Below are positions 1 to 12,200 of a stretch of DNA of 64,000 bases, piece by piece. Origin of the DNA: Pseudopyrenochaeta lycopersici (Eukaryota > Ascomycota > Dothideomycetes > Pleosporales > Pseudopyrenochaetaceae); the NCBI GenBank assembly GCA_003313425.1, contig NHZP01000002.1, forward strand, positions 310,001-374,000, written 5' to 3'. Below the pieces are notes generated by a model. That model had not been told where the DNA came from. It saw only the letters and a program-made list of their open reading frames with translations, and did not search any database. The translations under genes and the position numbers were made by a program. How positions within the stretch are numbered: position 1 is the first letter of the stretch; each line of letters starts with the position of its first letter.

Positions 1-539
1 CCATCTCGCGGCTAAACCCGGGATCGTTAGCTCCCGGTGCCCTGATACGCGCAACACCAGCCGCTATGACGTCAGTTCACATCAGCCCAACCTGCTAGCT
101 CCCTGACTGCTCACGACGTGAAACCAGCGGTCAGTCAACTGCCATGCTCGCGGCCATGGTGCGCGAGTTTTGGTGCAATCACAGGCCTCCGTGTTCCCGC
201 ACCGGCGATGCTGGGCTATGGCGCTTGCTAGGCGTTCCGAGGCACGGATGCGTGAGGAGGGTAATTAGCTGAAATGCGTCATCTTGCGCGGAACCGCTGT
301 TAATTGCGAAGCACTCTTCATCTTTTGTCTTCACGATGCTCTTGACTTACTACTGCATTTATGGTGTTTGATAGAGCTATAGAGTTTGCGCTAGACCAAG
401 GCAATAGAGACTCTCGTTCGTAAGCAGGCGTTGGGCTTATTATTTGTCTTCACGAGTTCGTTGATTTCAGTACCGGCAATCTTACGATTCAACCTGGAAT
501 CGAGTGTGAGCGCATGAGCTGCTCATCACTACTGTAGAG
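1..539. other. 5' intergenic stretch, no gene seen
   Basis: No convincing coding exon was found on either strand. A perfect CRE/ATF-type palindrome, TGACGTCA, lies at 67-74. It could be a regulatory site for a gene outside the window or for the gene starting at 540, but its distance of about 470 bp makes this speculative. Confidence 0.4.
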
Positions 540-1797
540 ATGAATTACGCATCATGGATCGAGGAGAAGAAGCTGAAGGTAAGGAGACGGCCATTTCTGA
601 CTTGCTGTCTTCCGCTAATCGCGTATATTCAGAAAACGTTCATAGTTGCAACTCTAGCGTCAACGCTCGTCGGCACTTTCACGGCGTCTATGGGTCTCTG
701 GGAACGTGTTGCAGATAAACGCGAACAACACAGACAGCGCCAGCGCGACACAAAGCAGGATGGCGAGATCAAACAACTCCGAGAGCAGTTCGAAAAGGCT
801 CAGCAGGCGGCTGATGGACGACAAAAGGAGATCGACCGACTGAACAGTGAGGGTCCAAGAGGCGGTGGAAGGGGCCGCGACGATGTTGGTGGGAATTTTG
901 AGCGAGATAGCTTAATGATCCAGCGCATGTACGATGATATGTACAACCGATCAGGAAGGCGGTTTGCCCAGGGTGATGGTCAGTATAACCTGTTGCTGAA
1001 GTTTCAAAATCATTTCGAAACCTAATGATTGCGCAGCAATCGTCGAAAATCAGCTACAAGCACAAATCATCGCGCTTCAGCAGACAGTCATCAACGTCCT
1101 TCAGGATGCGCTGTACAACGACCGCCAGCTCACACGCGCCGATATGGCCAAGCTCATCGCCGCATCCAACTCTGCTCGTGAAGGCTCTCTCGACGCTTTG
1201 CGTCAGGCACAACAAAGACTCGGCTCGAATGACTCCCCACGATCTGCATCTCCGCCACGATCACTTCCCCCTCCAAAGCGCGCATCGACTGTTATCGTGG
1301 ATAACTCCGAGCAGCTGTTTTGCCGATATAGTCTCGATCTTCAATACGTCCAGAAGAAACCCCTCGCAGCGTCCTTTGCACCAGGCGGCTCATGCCAATG
1401 TCCTGCGTGCGGTTTACACCTCGATGTCACAGCCGATGATTTCTGGATGATTGGAAAGCGCACACCAATGGTAGCCATTGAGAACGGTTACGAGACGGAG
1501 ATTGTGGAAACTCGCGAATTCCGTCTAGGTCAGCGCTTCGTGCTGAAGTGTCATACACCTGATGGTGAATATGCTTGCACTCTTTGCAACAAAGGTCGTG
1601 ATGTTGACGCTATCTGTCGCAACGTAGAGAGCTTAGTCAAGCATGTTGGAACGTTCCATGATGTGGACGAGCTAGACAGAGAAATAGACTTGAGGGAAAT
1701 CACGGCGGATACGAGAAGGCTGAGTCTGCCAGCTCCGCGAGCACCGAGCCCCCCTGTTGCTCGGAGAGAGGAGATTGGCGTGATGGAGTATCGGTGA
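540..1797 (+). CDS. Conserved fungal zinc-motif / coiled-coil protein, function unknown
   Basis: Three exons: 540-578, 633-978 and 1037-1797, giving 381 aa. Intron 1 (54 nt, GTAAGG...TTCAG) is in frame. Intron 2 (58 nt, GTCAGT...GCGCAG) moves the reading frame and joins two otherwise separate open frames, which supports the model. The N-terminus has a hydrophobic stretch (about residues 15-37, FIVATLASTLVG...) that could be a membrane anchor. A charged Q/K/R/E-rich probable coiled coil follows (about 40-75), then a glycine/arginine-rich linker. The C-terminal half contains CxCPAC (about residue 245) and a later CTLC...H...H arrangement, suggesting one zinc-binding fold. The family looks like a conserved fungal 'uncharacterised' type and I cannot name a function. 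The ATG at 540 is in frame with everything downstream. A second ATG at 554 is out of frame. Confidence 0.75.
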
Positions 1798-3049
1798 GAC
1801 GGGACGCATAGACTAGACAGTCTTTTTTTTCGGGCCAGTTCTTAGCAAGGTGTTTGGTGGCCTATCTACTTATCCTATTGCTGGGGTTGCAAAGCGCATA
1901 CACGGAACTCCTTCTCACGATGTACGAATACACGATATTACGACTTTATACCTCTCGATGAAAAAAATATATTTCATTTGTATCTGTGATCTTGATGTTG
2001 ACATTAGCAGGATCTAGATGCTCTCAAAGCAGCTAGTATGTACCCACATTATCCAGATATTCCTCCCTCGAACCAAGCTTTCTAAGTATATTTTTACCCG
2101 ACAATTCAGATCTGAAAGCTTGGTTTGACGTCTGTAGGGTGAAGGATAAGCGGGGGTCTTGGTAGAGAGATAAGGACCATCCGAGTTCCGGATGGTCTGT
2201 GCATGGGATACGTCACCAGAAGCGTCCTCCACTTCCACAACATCATGACTACACCTCGCCCTTGAATATGCTGATTCCTCTATTTTATTGTATTTGTATA
2301 CAATCGTTTTTTATTTTATAGTGGCCTTGGTTCCTGCGTCCGGCAATAGGTGCAAACGACGGTGGAACCGATTGCGACGCCTAGTCACTTGACAGAATCG
2401 AACGGTCCCGTCTTTGAATTTGAGCGATAATGTTAAAATATTATGCTCATAAATTTATGTATGTTCCATGATAAAAGAGTAAGTGGTTCCCCTGCCGCGC
2501 ACTTAAAGAGTCAAGAGTTGTCTGTGTCGCAGACAGTGGAAAGACCGACACGATTCCGATGTATGAATGGCAACATAGGCGTCCTGTTTAGTCCCCAAAT
2601 TGAAAATAATCCCAAGGTGCGGGGTATTGAGAGGATTGAGATGAGTGTAATACTTTTCCATGCTCCTACTCCTCCTTGTTCGATAACATGGTACTCTCGA
2701 CACCTTGACCGGAATGAAAGTTGATAGGTCTTACATGTCTGGGCATTGGTTCAGAGATCAACGTAATTTTTATTCTGCAAGTTTTCTTAAAGAGTAGTTC
2801 AGGTGAGTAAAAGTACATTCATTGTCTACTGGTAGGATTCATATTTACGGAAATGAATAGGTCAACGCACAAGCCTTTTCGCCGATTCTTTTCACCGTTC
2901 GCCCCACCGACGCAAATTTTCTATGAAAATTATCAGCGACCACGACTAGGAAATACTGCTGTACAGAATCATGGCTTCTATATCCTAGAAAGCTTGCTTT
3001 CGCGGATAATGCTAAGAAGGATCGAATCATTCAACAAATCAGCAACAAA
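1798..3049. other. Intergenic, AT-rich, no gene seen
   Basis: Downstream region of the preceding gene. It has T and A runs near 1820 and 1960-1980 and only short, unpatterned open frames. No protein family or RNA gene was recognised. Confidence 0.5.
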
Positions 3050-3122
3050 GCCCGGCTGGCACAATCGGTAGCGCGTGAGACTCTTAATCTCAAGGTTGTG
3101 AGTTCGAGCCTCACGTCGGGCT
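3050..3122 (+). tRNA. tRNA-Lys (anticodon CTT)
   Basis: A 73-nt cloverleaf without an intron. The 7-bp acceptor stem GCCCGGC/GTCGGGC has one G-U pair. The anticodon loop CTCTTAA gives anticodon CTT, and the T arm carries the GTTCGAGCC B-box. The A-box is TGGCACAATCGG. The discriminator base is T at 3122. A run of T just after the gene (TTTCTTTTTG, 3129-3138) is a plausible RNA polymerase III terminator. Confidence 0.92.
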
Positions 3123-4057
3123 CTATGATTTCTTTTTGCCTTTTCAGCGTGTCGCAACATAGTGTGACGATGTCGAGGTGTCGGATCGAAGCTTGGAGTG
3201 AATGTGGTCTATGTATATTCGCTCGACGCATTTTTTTTTCTCTATTGATAAAAGCTGAGACATAGTTTCCTGAGCTTTAAGTCAACTATTCCTCCATTGC
3301 TTGCACTTGTACAACGAAAATCGTCATTCTTCAACTCCCATGAAGCAAGGCGCACGAGTAACACATCGAAACCTTTTCACTCAAGTCACGTGTCTATTGT
3401 CATTCAATCCAGGGTAGAGATTGCCGAAGAGTGAGCGTCAGAAAAATGACTTGACTATTCAGGAGGATGAAAATGCCTAGAATGCTCCCGAAAGACTTCA
3501 CTGTAGACTCAAAGTGCGTTGCCCGCCCTTGGCGCAATATCGATATCCTCAATAACCCGAGATCTCCAGACTACTCGAACGATGTGATATTCCCATGACG
3601 CAATGTTATACGCATTGATCTTAATCATCCTTCGCTTGCGGTTGGCCTCCATTGTGCATGATGATTATGTATTCCCAAGGATTCGGCGCAGATCCGGACA
3701 TGCCGGGCTTGTGATGTGATTCGCCACATGCAACGGCTGACACAACCGGCGAACATAACCAATTTTGATTACGGGGAAGAAAAAGATAGAGGTCGTCCTT
3801 CATCTGTTGGAATCGAATGGTGCCAATTGTAAAATCAACTGATTTGTTCCTTCGACGTCGCTTCGATGGATATCAAATGACGAGGTAGCTCTATCCTACA
3901 AGCAACCATTTCCCCCATAGCCCATAAACATTGATGACTTGTCGTGCAAAAAAATTCGTTTGGGAAGGTCATTCTCTATTATCAATTTAATTGTGCTGGG
4001 AAGCGCCATAAACAGCTATCTCAGAGTGTGTATTGGACCTTTGGGAAGACTTGCCCC
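3123..4057. other. Intergenic, no gene seen
   Basis: There are only short open frames with no recognisable domain. A 60-codon minus-strand frame at 3621-3803 shows no family resemblance. Confidence 0.45.
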
Positions 4058-4460
4058 TTAATTCGTTTCTGCATGCTTCCGCAGCCACTTCTCCCTCTTC
4101 ACAATGACTGCATCTGGAAAATCGTACTCATTGAACTTCTGCAAGGTACTGAGTTGATTGTAATTGTTCCAAACTAGGGCACTCACAGGGGACAAGCGCA
4201 CAACAAGTACGTCATTGCCAAACCAACGGCTTACCAAACATGAGATGGTCAGAGCGAGACCACTCATCTCTTCGCAAATCGTGACAGCGCGACCCTGCAT
4301 AGCTAAGCCGGCAAGGACTAACTGGAAATAGCATGATAAGCATCAGTTCAATGTTCCGAATGGTGTGAGACATCATTAGTTTGCATGCTTATTCGACAAT
4401 ACGGAACGTTTTTCCTATCACCGTTTTACCCGGGCCAGCTATCCTCAAGATATAAATGTA
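4058..4460 (-). pseudogene. Probable relic of an FAD-dependent monooxygenase N-terminus
   Basis: Read on the minus strand, three blocks resemble the dinucleotide-binding fold of FAD monooxygenases. First is ILRIAGPG at about 4420-4450 (first beta strand and a G-x-G-like turn). Then comes LVLAGLAMQGRAVTICEE at about 4270-4325 (helix, second strand and the terminal acidic residue that would bind ribose). Last is KFNEYDFPDAVIVKREKW at about 4070-4130. Between them are sequences that could be introns (GTAAAA...TTCCAG and GTGAGT...TTGCAG), but the first junction does not keep the frame. The downstream substrate domain is missing and the frame stops at 4058. I read this as a decayed 5' fragment. 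It could instead be a chance match. Confidence 0.3.
4451..4457 (+). promoter_or_regulatory. TATA box of the MARVEL-type gene
   Basis: TATAAAT lies 160 bp upstream of the ATG at 4611 and is followed by a CA-rich leader (ATCACAGCAAGC, CACTCAAA). This is typical of well-expressed ascomycete genes. The leader ends in CTCAAAATGG, a good fungal start context with A at -3. Confidence 0.45.
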
Positions 4461-4610
4461 CCAGTGACTGAGTCATGAGGAAAGCATCACAGCAAGCAAC
4501 ATATCCTCACAACAGCTCCTCTAGCAGTCGCAGCATCGCCATCGCTCTATCCACAGCACTACTACAACCGGTTATTATCTAATCATCAATACTAACGCCA
4601 AACACTCAAA

Positions 4611-5212
4611 ATGGTTTCCGCAAAGTTCTCCCCCAAGGCTGCTGGCATTGCTGTCGCTTTCTGCAATGCCCTTACCTGGATCAGTTCGATCATCGTCGTG
4701 GGCATCACCGGATACTTCTTGAAGAAGTATCCCCATGACCAACACCTCATCTTCGAGATTGTCATTGTAAGCTGCTTCCATAAATCTATAACATCATTGG
4801 AACTAATCAAGTCACCAGTCTGCCCTCGTTCTCGGACTCTGGATCCCTTCATTCGTCCTTCCAGTCTTCAGCAGCTACAAGTTCTACTACGCGCCATTGA
4901 ACTTCATCTTCTCCTACCTGTGGCTTGCCGCCTTCGTGTTCTCCGCTCAGGACTACAACGAGAGCCAGTGTGAGCTCAATGCTCCCTTTGGTGGATCTTG
5001 CAACTTGAAATTGACTAGCGAGTCTTTCATTTTCATCGCGTTGTAAGTACACATCAACCATAACAAGGAGACACTATGCTTACAGTTGCAGCTTCTTCTC
5101 GCTCGTTGCTTCTCTCATCGATGCCTACGCTTACAAGGCTGCTGCTGTTGTCGCTGCTGAGCCAATTCACCCCGAGAAGCCTGTCGAGGCTCCTACCGCT
5201 GCTGCTGTCTAA
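4611..5212 (+). CDS. MARVEL-type four-helix integral membrane protein
   Basis: Exons 4611-4766, 4819-5042 and 5086-5212 give 168 aa. The introns (52 and 43 nt) have GTAAGC...CACCAG and GTAAGT...TTACAG ends, and the second is at the short limit. The protein has four hydrophobic segments: about residues 9-35 (AGIAVAFCNALTW...), 50-70 (IVISALVLGLWIPSFVLPVF), 80-95 (FIFSYLWLAAFVFSAQ) and 118-135 (SFIFIA...CSFFSLVASL). A QDYN motif follows helix 3 and two Cys lie in the loop after it, a pattern common in fungal MARVEL-domain proteins of membrane-apposition or eisosome type. The C-tail is rich in Ala, Glu and Pro. Codon use is strongly biased to C-ending codons, which suggests high expression. The exact role is unknown. 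Confidence 0.82.
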
Positions 5213-7408
5213 GCAAGTAGCATTCAGGTGCGAAAGCTTTTAGTTTCCGCCATATCAGTGATTGCAAAGACGATTGTATCGTCAGTGTCAGATTATTGCA
5301 TTGACTGGCGATCTTCTGCTGGAGCGGGGAAGACGGACTGGTGTTTTGTGGGTAATGTTTAATAATCATAGACTGTTTAGATAAGGATGAGGTGCCGTAT
5401 ATGTACTGGCTGGACGCTGTGCTCCCTTTGGTTGTACGATATCTGCATATACCCTTACACTCGTTATGGATAATACATTGGTTGAACAAAGATTCTGTTT
5501 TGATCCAGGTGAATGTTGAGTTCGTATGAGATGATGTGACCAGCAGAGCACTGGATCGTTCCGAGACCAAATCAAGTTTGCAACGAGCATACTTCCTGTA
5601 GATAACTTACACTGCGTCTAATAGGGTATCTCCCCACGAAACATTTCCAGAGACTCGGTTTTACATGTACAGTAAACTGTGTTTTGCACGATTACTACGA
5701 CGAAATGCGGTATGGGTACAAACCTCAATTGCTTAGAGTTACTTTTCCGGGTAACCATTTTTGTTCTCTTAAGTATATATGATACCCAAAGCGGTACCAA
5801 TGCTATGAGAAATCCTCGGGGAGCTCTAGAACACAACGTTTGAATAGGATGCAGCAACCAATCGGCTCAGTCCAAATATCTAAACAAGCCTTGGACGGAT
5901 AGAAGAGGCGTTCAGGGGATAATATATCTCAGGGCGGGGTAGTGAGCTTGTACAATCCATGGGCCATATTCTCATCATCTCGCAGAAATTGAATTTTTGG
6001 AACAGCTTTCCTTGTACGTACGCAAGCCGTGCACGTAATATAGTCATTCTCCGCTGGTCGCGCGACCTTTCATATCGAGCAAATCAATTTTACCTGCAAC
6101 AGCTGACTGTCACTTCAATTGAACAGGAAACATAGCTGAGCAAGCAAACGTTATGAACTGATGATTTCATCATAGCCGCTTTACTCTCATTCTCCACCTC
6201 ATTTGACCAACCACCGCATCATGAGACACATGACAGCAAACCAAAAATATAGTTTACCCTAACCAAGCCACCTCTGCTTGACTAGAAGCCCCCCTCGGTT
6301 CTTTTTCTTTCACAAGGAAAAAGATACCTGACGGAACATTGCAGCTACAACACTTTCCCCGCTATGCGCCAGACGGCGACCAAACTTGGCGGCAACCAAA
6401 CCAGTTTCTGCGGCACTTGCCATCTTTTTTTTTCTGACTAAAGAACGTACCCCAGAGTCTTACGAGTCAGGTGTGCAACAAAAACCTGGAGAAGATATTG
6501 AACGTAACGCCACCATGCTTCTCTACGTGGCAAACCCAGGGGTCGGCAGGTTCAAGTGACTATATACCTCCTAATTGAGAAACAGGTTTTGCAAAAATGG
6601 GATTACTCATCCCTTTCATCGCAGCGGTGAATTATCTGTGTAGCCATGCATCTCCCTCCCATTGCCCCCTTGGGAGTACTGCGTAGTACTCACTTACACC
6701 TCTATACAACGGCACTCGCAATTTCACCAACAAGAAACAGGAATATGACCAAACCCTTTATCTAAATCGCTAACATAACTCCTCATCATGTCCTGTATAC
6801 CACCGCACACACTTGCCCACAAACATAAAAACACAACAAAACAAAAAAAACTAGTACATAGTCCCTGCATTGTGGCACTTGTCACTTGAGACGGTGCAGG
6901 TACGGGATTACTTCCACCGCTACTCCAGCTCGGTCCTTTAGCTCCATTGAGTCGCTGAGGTGTTTTTCACCCCTGGACATAGTATCGGGAGATATGGACA
7001 TGGATGCAGGGCAGGGGGTGGCGGAGGCTGAACATGGGGGAGGGGAGAGAAGAACTGGGTTCCCAGGGAACAACGGTCGGAGATAGTACCGCGATCTTGG
7101 GTTCAGTGGAATGTAGTGTTGAACAAAAAAAAAAAAACTTTGGTCGAGCAGTGTGTATGTTTGGGATAGGAGGTTGATATTAGGTGATTCAGAAGGTAGA
7201 AGTCACGGAATGATTTTAGGAGGATCGAGATGCGAGATTTGATAGAGTGATTGACTACTTCAGCCAAGGCTAGATGGCCTTCTGACTCAACTATGGAAAT
7301 CCAAACCCACCCGTTGTTCCCCGAGCGCCTACCGAACCCCCGGTTCCTGACCGATCATGACCCCTCTTGGAGCCACCTCCCGCAGTCCTAGATTACACGA
7401 TCCATTGC
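5213..7408. other. Long intergenic region, no gene seen
   Basis: About 2.2 kb without a supportable coding exon. It contains homopolymer runs (T near 6425-6432, A near 6840-6850 and 7126-7137) and scattered short open frames on both strands. It serves as the 3' flank of both the MARVEL-type gene (plus strand) and the CFEM gene (minus strand). Confidence 0.5.
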
Positions 7409-7822
7409 TTATGCAGCAGCGGTGGCAGTGGCAACGCAGGCACAGACGGCGCTGGCGCTAGCCTGGACCTGGATGGCAGTGACGAGTCCGCAAGCGCCGA
7501 TAACACAACCCTGAGCGGCGGAGGCAATGGCGGCCGAGTTGCTGCAGCGGCACCGGTAGTCGGTAGTGGCGGTGCAGCCGACAACAGAGGCAGCGGATTG
7601 AATGCAAGGGGTCTTGCGAAAGGTCAGTTGTGGCACAATGAATCAGGTGGGAAGGGAGACGGATGGAGGAGAAACAGGCGGCGGTAGAGCGATGAAGGAT
7701 TATCAGGGAGGACTTACACCGCAGGTTGGGACAGCAGAGGCGGCAGCGTTGCAAGCAGTCTGAGCAGAGACGGAGGAGACGCACAGGGCGGCGATGACGG
7801 TGAAGGCAGTGGAGAACTTCAT
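7409..7822 (-). CDS. Small secreted CFEM-domain protein
   Basis: Two exons on the minus strand, 7822-7718 and 7612-7409, with a 105-nt intron (GTAAGT...CGCAAG), giving 102 aa. The start chosen is MKFSTAF, which opens a clean signal peptide (hydrophobic VIAALCVSSVSA, likely cleaved after VSA). An upstream in-frame Met would place residues before the signal. The mature part fits the CFEM consensus step by step: PxCGxxC, nine residues, C, then TATTD, two residues, CxC, twelve, C, four, C, fifteen, C. This includes the Asp that binds haem iron in characterised CFEM proteins. Two further Cys lie outside the core. There is no Ser/Thr-rich spacer or hydrophobic GPI tail, so it is probably freely secreted. 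CFEM proteins act in haem/iron capture, in adhesion or as effectors, and which applies here cannot be told from sequence. Confidence 0.88.
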
Positions 7823-9272
7823 GGTGAATTGGAGGTTTTGGAAGTGGAAGATGGTTTTTGTTGATTGGATTGTAGTGATAGTTGCTGATGAGTTCAATGT
7901 AGGAGTTTGCTAGTCATCTTTATACTTGTGCTCGCGATAACTCCCCGCTCCAAGTGCATCATCATCTGACCCCTTTCGTGGCCAGTCGCCGAGAGTTGAT
8001 ACTCTCGCACGTGTCTGAATGCGTTTGAAAGGAAGAATTGACGACGCGTTTCATCGGAGGCTTGCTCGGTTCGTCGGGGCAGTTTGCGCCCGCCGGCCAA
8101 TGAGCCTATGGGCCTTGGGGTACTTGCGGGGTTGTACTGCCAATAAATTGAACAACGGACTGGGCGGCAGTATTGGGAAGGAGACTACGACTTGGAGGTC
8201 GATAGACTAGCCATCATCTTGCATCACAAGCTAGCAGGAAGCGAAAACTCTTGAGGCTGCTGAACTTGTCCCTGAAGTGATCCTTGTAGTGGCTAGAGCT
8301 AATAATGCGGGGAAGCTTGTTTCCCCAGGTTTGGCCGGGAAGGGCGTTCGTTTAGGCATTTTCTCCGACAGTTCGCAGATTAAAGTCCCGAGGCTGCTGG
8401 TGCAAGTGTGCAGTTGAGCATGTGAAAGATTGTCGTTGGGGAGGGGCCTCAAGAGATGGATATTGTGATGCATATTGCAATGCACAAGTGGTGGCGACTT
8501 TGGGGTGGGGAACCCAATGGCACCGCATTGCCCTGTATAGGAATTGTATTAGAGTTTGGCGGACGTTCGGTGATCATTAAGATTAAAAGAGGGCGCGCTC
8601 GGCAAGCCGGAATTTGATCGACAGGAAAATTTATAGGTCGAGTTCACGTCGCATGCGAGACCGTTGCGCCATGGAGCTTAATTCGTTCGTGCGGGCGTAG
8701 CACCGCTTGGTCCTCGGTAACTTCAGCGAAGATTGCCATGTTTGAGTTTCGAGCCTCACAATCACCGTCTCTTCGCGCGAAACTCTCTTGAATTGAAGCG
8801 AGTCTGCGCATTAGACTGCTGCTTGGCCATTACGACGAGGAAAACGAGGTGGAAAACGTTCAAGCAGTTGGGTGGGCCGAGGTCACGGGTGAGAATGGAT
8901 CGTAACGCAATCAAGGGAGGAACAATGAGGTCCAGACAGGAGACAACGAAACAATGAGACAGTACAAGGGATGGCCAGACGAAGAGTATAAATGTCTACG
9001 AGACTGAGATGGTTAGGGCGACGGAGCGAAAGCCGCGGCGAATGACGCACGCTGGATGACAAAAGCAACCGCGGGGCATGACGAACACCCCACTCTTGTC
9101 TACGGTGAGCAACGCGTTCGCCGCCGCATGAGCTCCTGAGCTGTAAACACGCGTTGATAATTTTGCGTCATTTTTCGCGCATTGCGGGAGTTCAATTCTG
9201 GGCGCAATTGATACAGTGATTTCCTGAGACGCTCTGCACGAAGGCAATTCTAACCACACACCTCACATCAAT
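7823..9272. other. Divergent intergenic region (CFEM / 5-oxoprolinase)
   Basis: The shared upstream region of two divergently transcribed genes. It holds a TATA-like element for the CFEM gene (listed separately). A GAGTATAAATG element near 8982 lies some 290 bp before the 5-oxoprolinase start. The short open frames are unconvincing. Confidence 0.45.
7918..7925 (-). promoter_or_regulatory. TATA-like element of the CFEM gene
   Basis: On the minus strand this reads GTATAAAG. It lies 96 bp upstream of the CFEM start at 7822, and the intervening leader is A/C-rich and ends in CACC before the ATG. Confidence 0.4.
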
Positions 9273-12200
9273 ATGGCGATACCGAAGATTAGCGAGCGCG
9301 GAATCCGCATTGCAATAGACGTGGGTATTCTCGGAATTTGCGTGAGAGAAGGCTAATCGAATCAGCGCGGCGGCACCTTTACTGACTGCGTCGGGAATCC
9401 TGGCACAGGCAGGATGGAAGATGACATTCTCATCAAGCTGCTCTCGGTCGACCCTTCCAATTACGACGATGCCCCTCTCGAAGGCATCCGCCGTCTCCTC
9501 TCCAAGTTTACCGGCACCGACATCCCGCGCGGGCAGCCACTAGACACGTCCAAGATTGAGAGCATCCGCATGGGCACCACTGTGGCTACTAATGCACTGT
9601 TGGAACGAAAAGGTGAGGACATTGCCATGGTGGTGACAAAAGGATTCAAGGACTGTCTGGCAATTGGAAATCAGAGCCGGCCAAATATCTTTGCCTTGGA
9701 TATCCGAAAGCCAGAGGTGCTGTACAGGCGAGTTGTGGAGATTGATGAGAGAGTTACGCTTGAGGACTATGCCGAGGACCCCGAGAGGAACCAGACAGAA
9801 GCAAAGGTAATAGAAGAGGCGGGGGAGAATGCCGACCTGGTCAAAGGCTTGTCAGGCGAGACAGTAAGGATATTGCAACGTCCACAAGAGGATGCGATAA
9901 GAAAGCAGTTACAAGACGTCTATGACGGTGGGCTGAGGAGTATCGCCGTGTGTCTGATGCATGGCTATACCTACCCAAACCATGAAGCACTAGTGGGGAA
10001 AATTGCAAAAGACATTGGTTTCGAGCATGTTAGCCTGAGCCACGAGCTCATGCCCATGATCAAGCTAGTCCCACGAGCCACCTCGGCATGCGCAGACGCA
10101 TATCTTACGCCTGCAATCCGGAAATACATTGATGGGTTTTCCAAAGGTTTCGAAGGTGGCTTGGGCACAAAGAGTGTGAAGCGCGAAGCAGGGTCCAAAG
10201 GTGCAAGATGTGAATTCATGCAGTCAGACGGCGGCTTGGTAGACGTCGACATATTCTCCGGGCTTAAGGCGATTTTGTCAGGACCTGCAGGAGGCGTAGT
10301 AGGCTATGCGCTCACATCGTACGACCCCGAGACCAAGATCCCAGTCATTGGCTTCGACATGGGCGGTACAAGTACAGACGTGAGCAGATATGGTGCAGGC
10401 CGCTACGACCATGTTTTCGAAACCACGACCGCCGGCGTTACCATTCAGTCGCCTCAACTTGACATCAACACCGTTGCAGCTGGAGGTGGATCGCGACTTT
10501 TCTGGAAGAACGGCTTGTTCGTTGTTGGCCCTGAGTCAGCGAGCGCTCACCCAGGCCCGGCATGCTACCGCAAGGGCGGGCCGTTGACCATCACAGACGC
10601 GAACCTCTTCCTTGGCCGCCTACTGCCAGACTTTTTCCCTAAAATCTTCGGTAAGAACGAAGATGAGGGACTTGACGCCGAGGCGAGCGAGAGGTTGTTC
10701 AAGGAGCTGGCAGAGCAAATCAACAAAGAAGTGGCAGGTGGTAACAAGGACAAGGAAATGTCGCTCGACGATATCGCAAATGGGTTCATCAAGATTGCAA
10801 ATGAAACCATGACACGGCCGATTCGCAGTTTGACCGAAGCACGCGGGCACGATACCTCAAAACACAGACTCGCCACGTTCGGTGGAGCAGGAGGACAGCA
10901 TGCAGTCGCTATTGCGGAAGCACTTGGGATCTCCCAGATTTTAATTCATCGATACTCGTCTGTACTATCAGCATATGGCATGGCGCTTGCAGATGTCGTA
11001 GATGAGAGGCAAGAACCGGAGAGCAAAGTGTGGTCTGATGACAAGGATGTCAGGGAGTACCTGCAAAGCAAGATGCAAGAACTGAAGAGCAAATCCACCG
11101 CGAGGTTAAAAGACCAGGGTTTTGATGATGAACATATACAGTTCGAAGAGTACTTGAATCTGCGCTACCGGGGTACAGAGTCTGCTTTAATGATAATCAA
11201 ACCCACAGAAGCAGAAGCAGAGCAGGAGTACGGCGGCGATGGGTGGGCCTTCGGGAAAGCCTTTATCAAGCAACACGAGCAGGAATTCGGCTTCACACTC
11301 CCAGACCGCGACATCATCGTTGACGACGTTCGCGCACGCGGTATTGGCAAGACTTTTGAGGGTCTGGAGAAGAGTGTGGACCAACAACTGAAAGAGATCA
11401 AACCAAAAGATCTGCCAAGCGGGGAGAAGCGATACGACACCCGAAAAGTGTACTTCGAGGGCGGCCGGCAAGACACTTCAATTTATAAGCTCGAAGACTT
11501 GGCTGTCGGAGATAGAATCAAGGGCCCAGCAATCATCGCAGATGGCACACAAACTATTGTTGTAACCCCGGGCGCAAGTGCTTTGGTCATCAATACCCAC
11601 GTTGTTATCAACATTGGTGAGAGCGATGGTCAAGATAGACAGATCGATACCAAAGAAGTGGACCCTATCTTGCTAAGTATTTTTGCACATCGCTTCATGG
11701 CCATTGCGGAGCAAATGGGTCGCGCGCTGCAGAAGACAAGTGTTTCTACCAACGTCAAAGAGCGATTAGATTACTCATGCGCACTTTTCGATGAGGGTGG
11801 CGGGCTAGTAGCGAACGGTATGTACACATCATTCATATTGCTGCTTCTCACTGATAACCATGCAGCACCCCATCTCCCTGTCCATCTCGGTAGTATGTCA
11901 ACCTGTGTCCGCAAACAAGCTGCCATTTGGAAAGGTAAGCTCAAAAGGGGCGACGTGCTTGTCTCCAACCACCCCATGTTTGGCGGCACGCATCTGCCAG
12001 ATATTACTGTCATCACACCAGCATTCAGCGGCGACAATATCATTTTCTACGTCGCATCGCGTGCCCATCATGCCGATATCGGTGGTATCCTTCCCGGCTC
12101 CATGCCCCCGCATTCAAAGGAGTTATACCAAGAGGGTGCAGCCATCAAGAGCGAGAAGCTCGTCTCAGAAGGACACTTCAACGAAAAGCGCATCACAGAA

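Noticed and set aside
1025..1450. 141-codon plus-strand frame
   Set aside because: Shifted frame across an intron and exon of the first gene; Ser/Thr/His-rich shadow.
7367..7687. 106-codon plus-strand open frame, Gly/Ala-rich
   Set aside because: Antisense to the CFEM exon; its composition is the shadow of Ala/Cys-rich coding on the other strand.
11818..11865. Open in-frame stretch inside 5-oxoprolinase read as protein
   Set aside because: It has perfect GTATGT...GCAG ends and its removal restores the invariant NAPH motif, so it is an intron.
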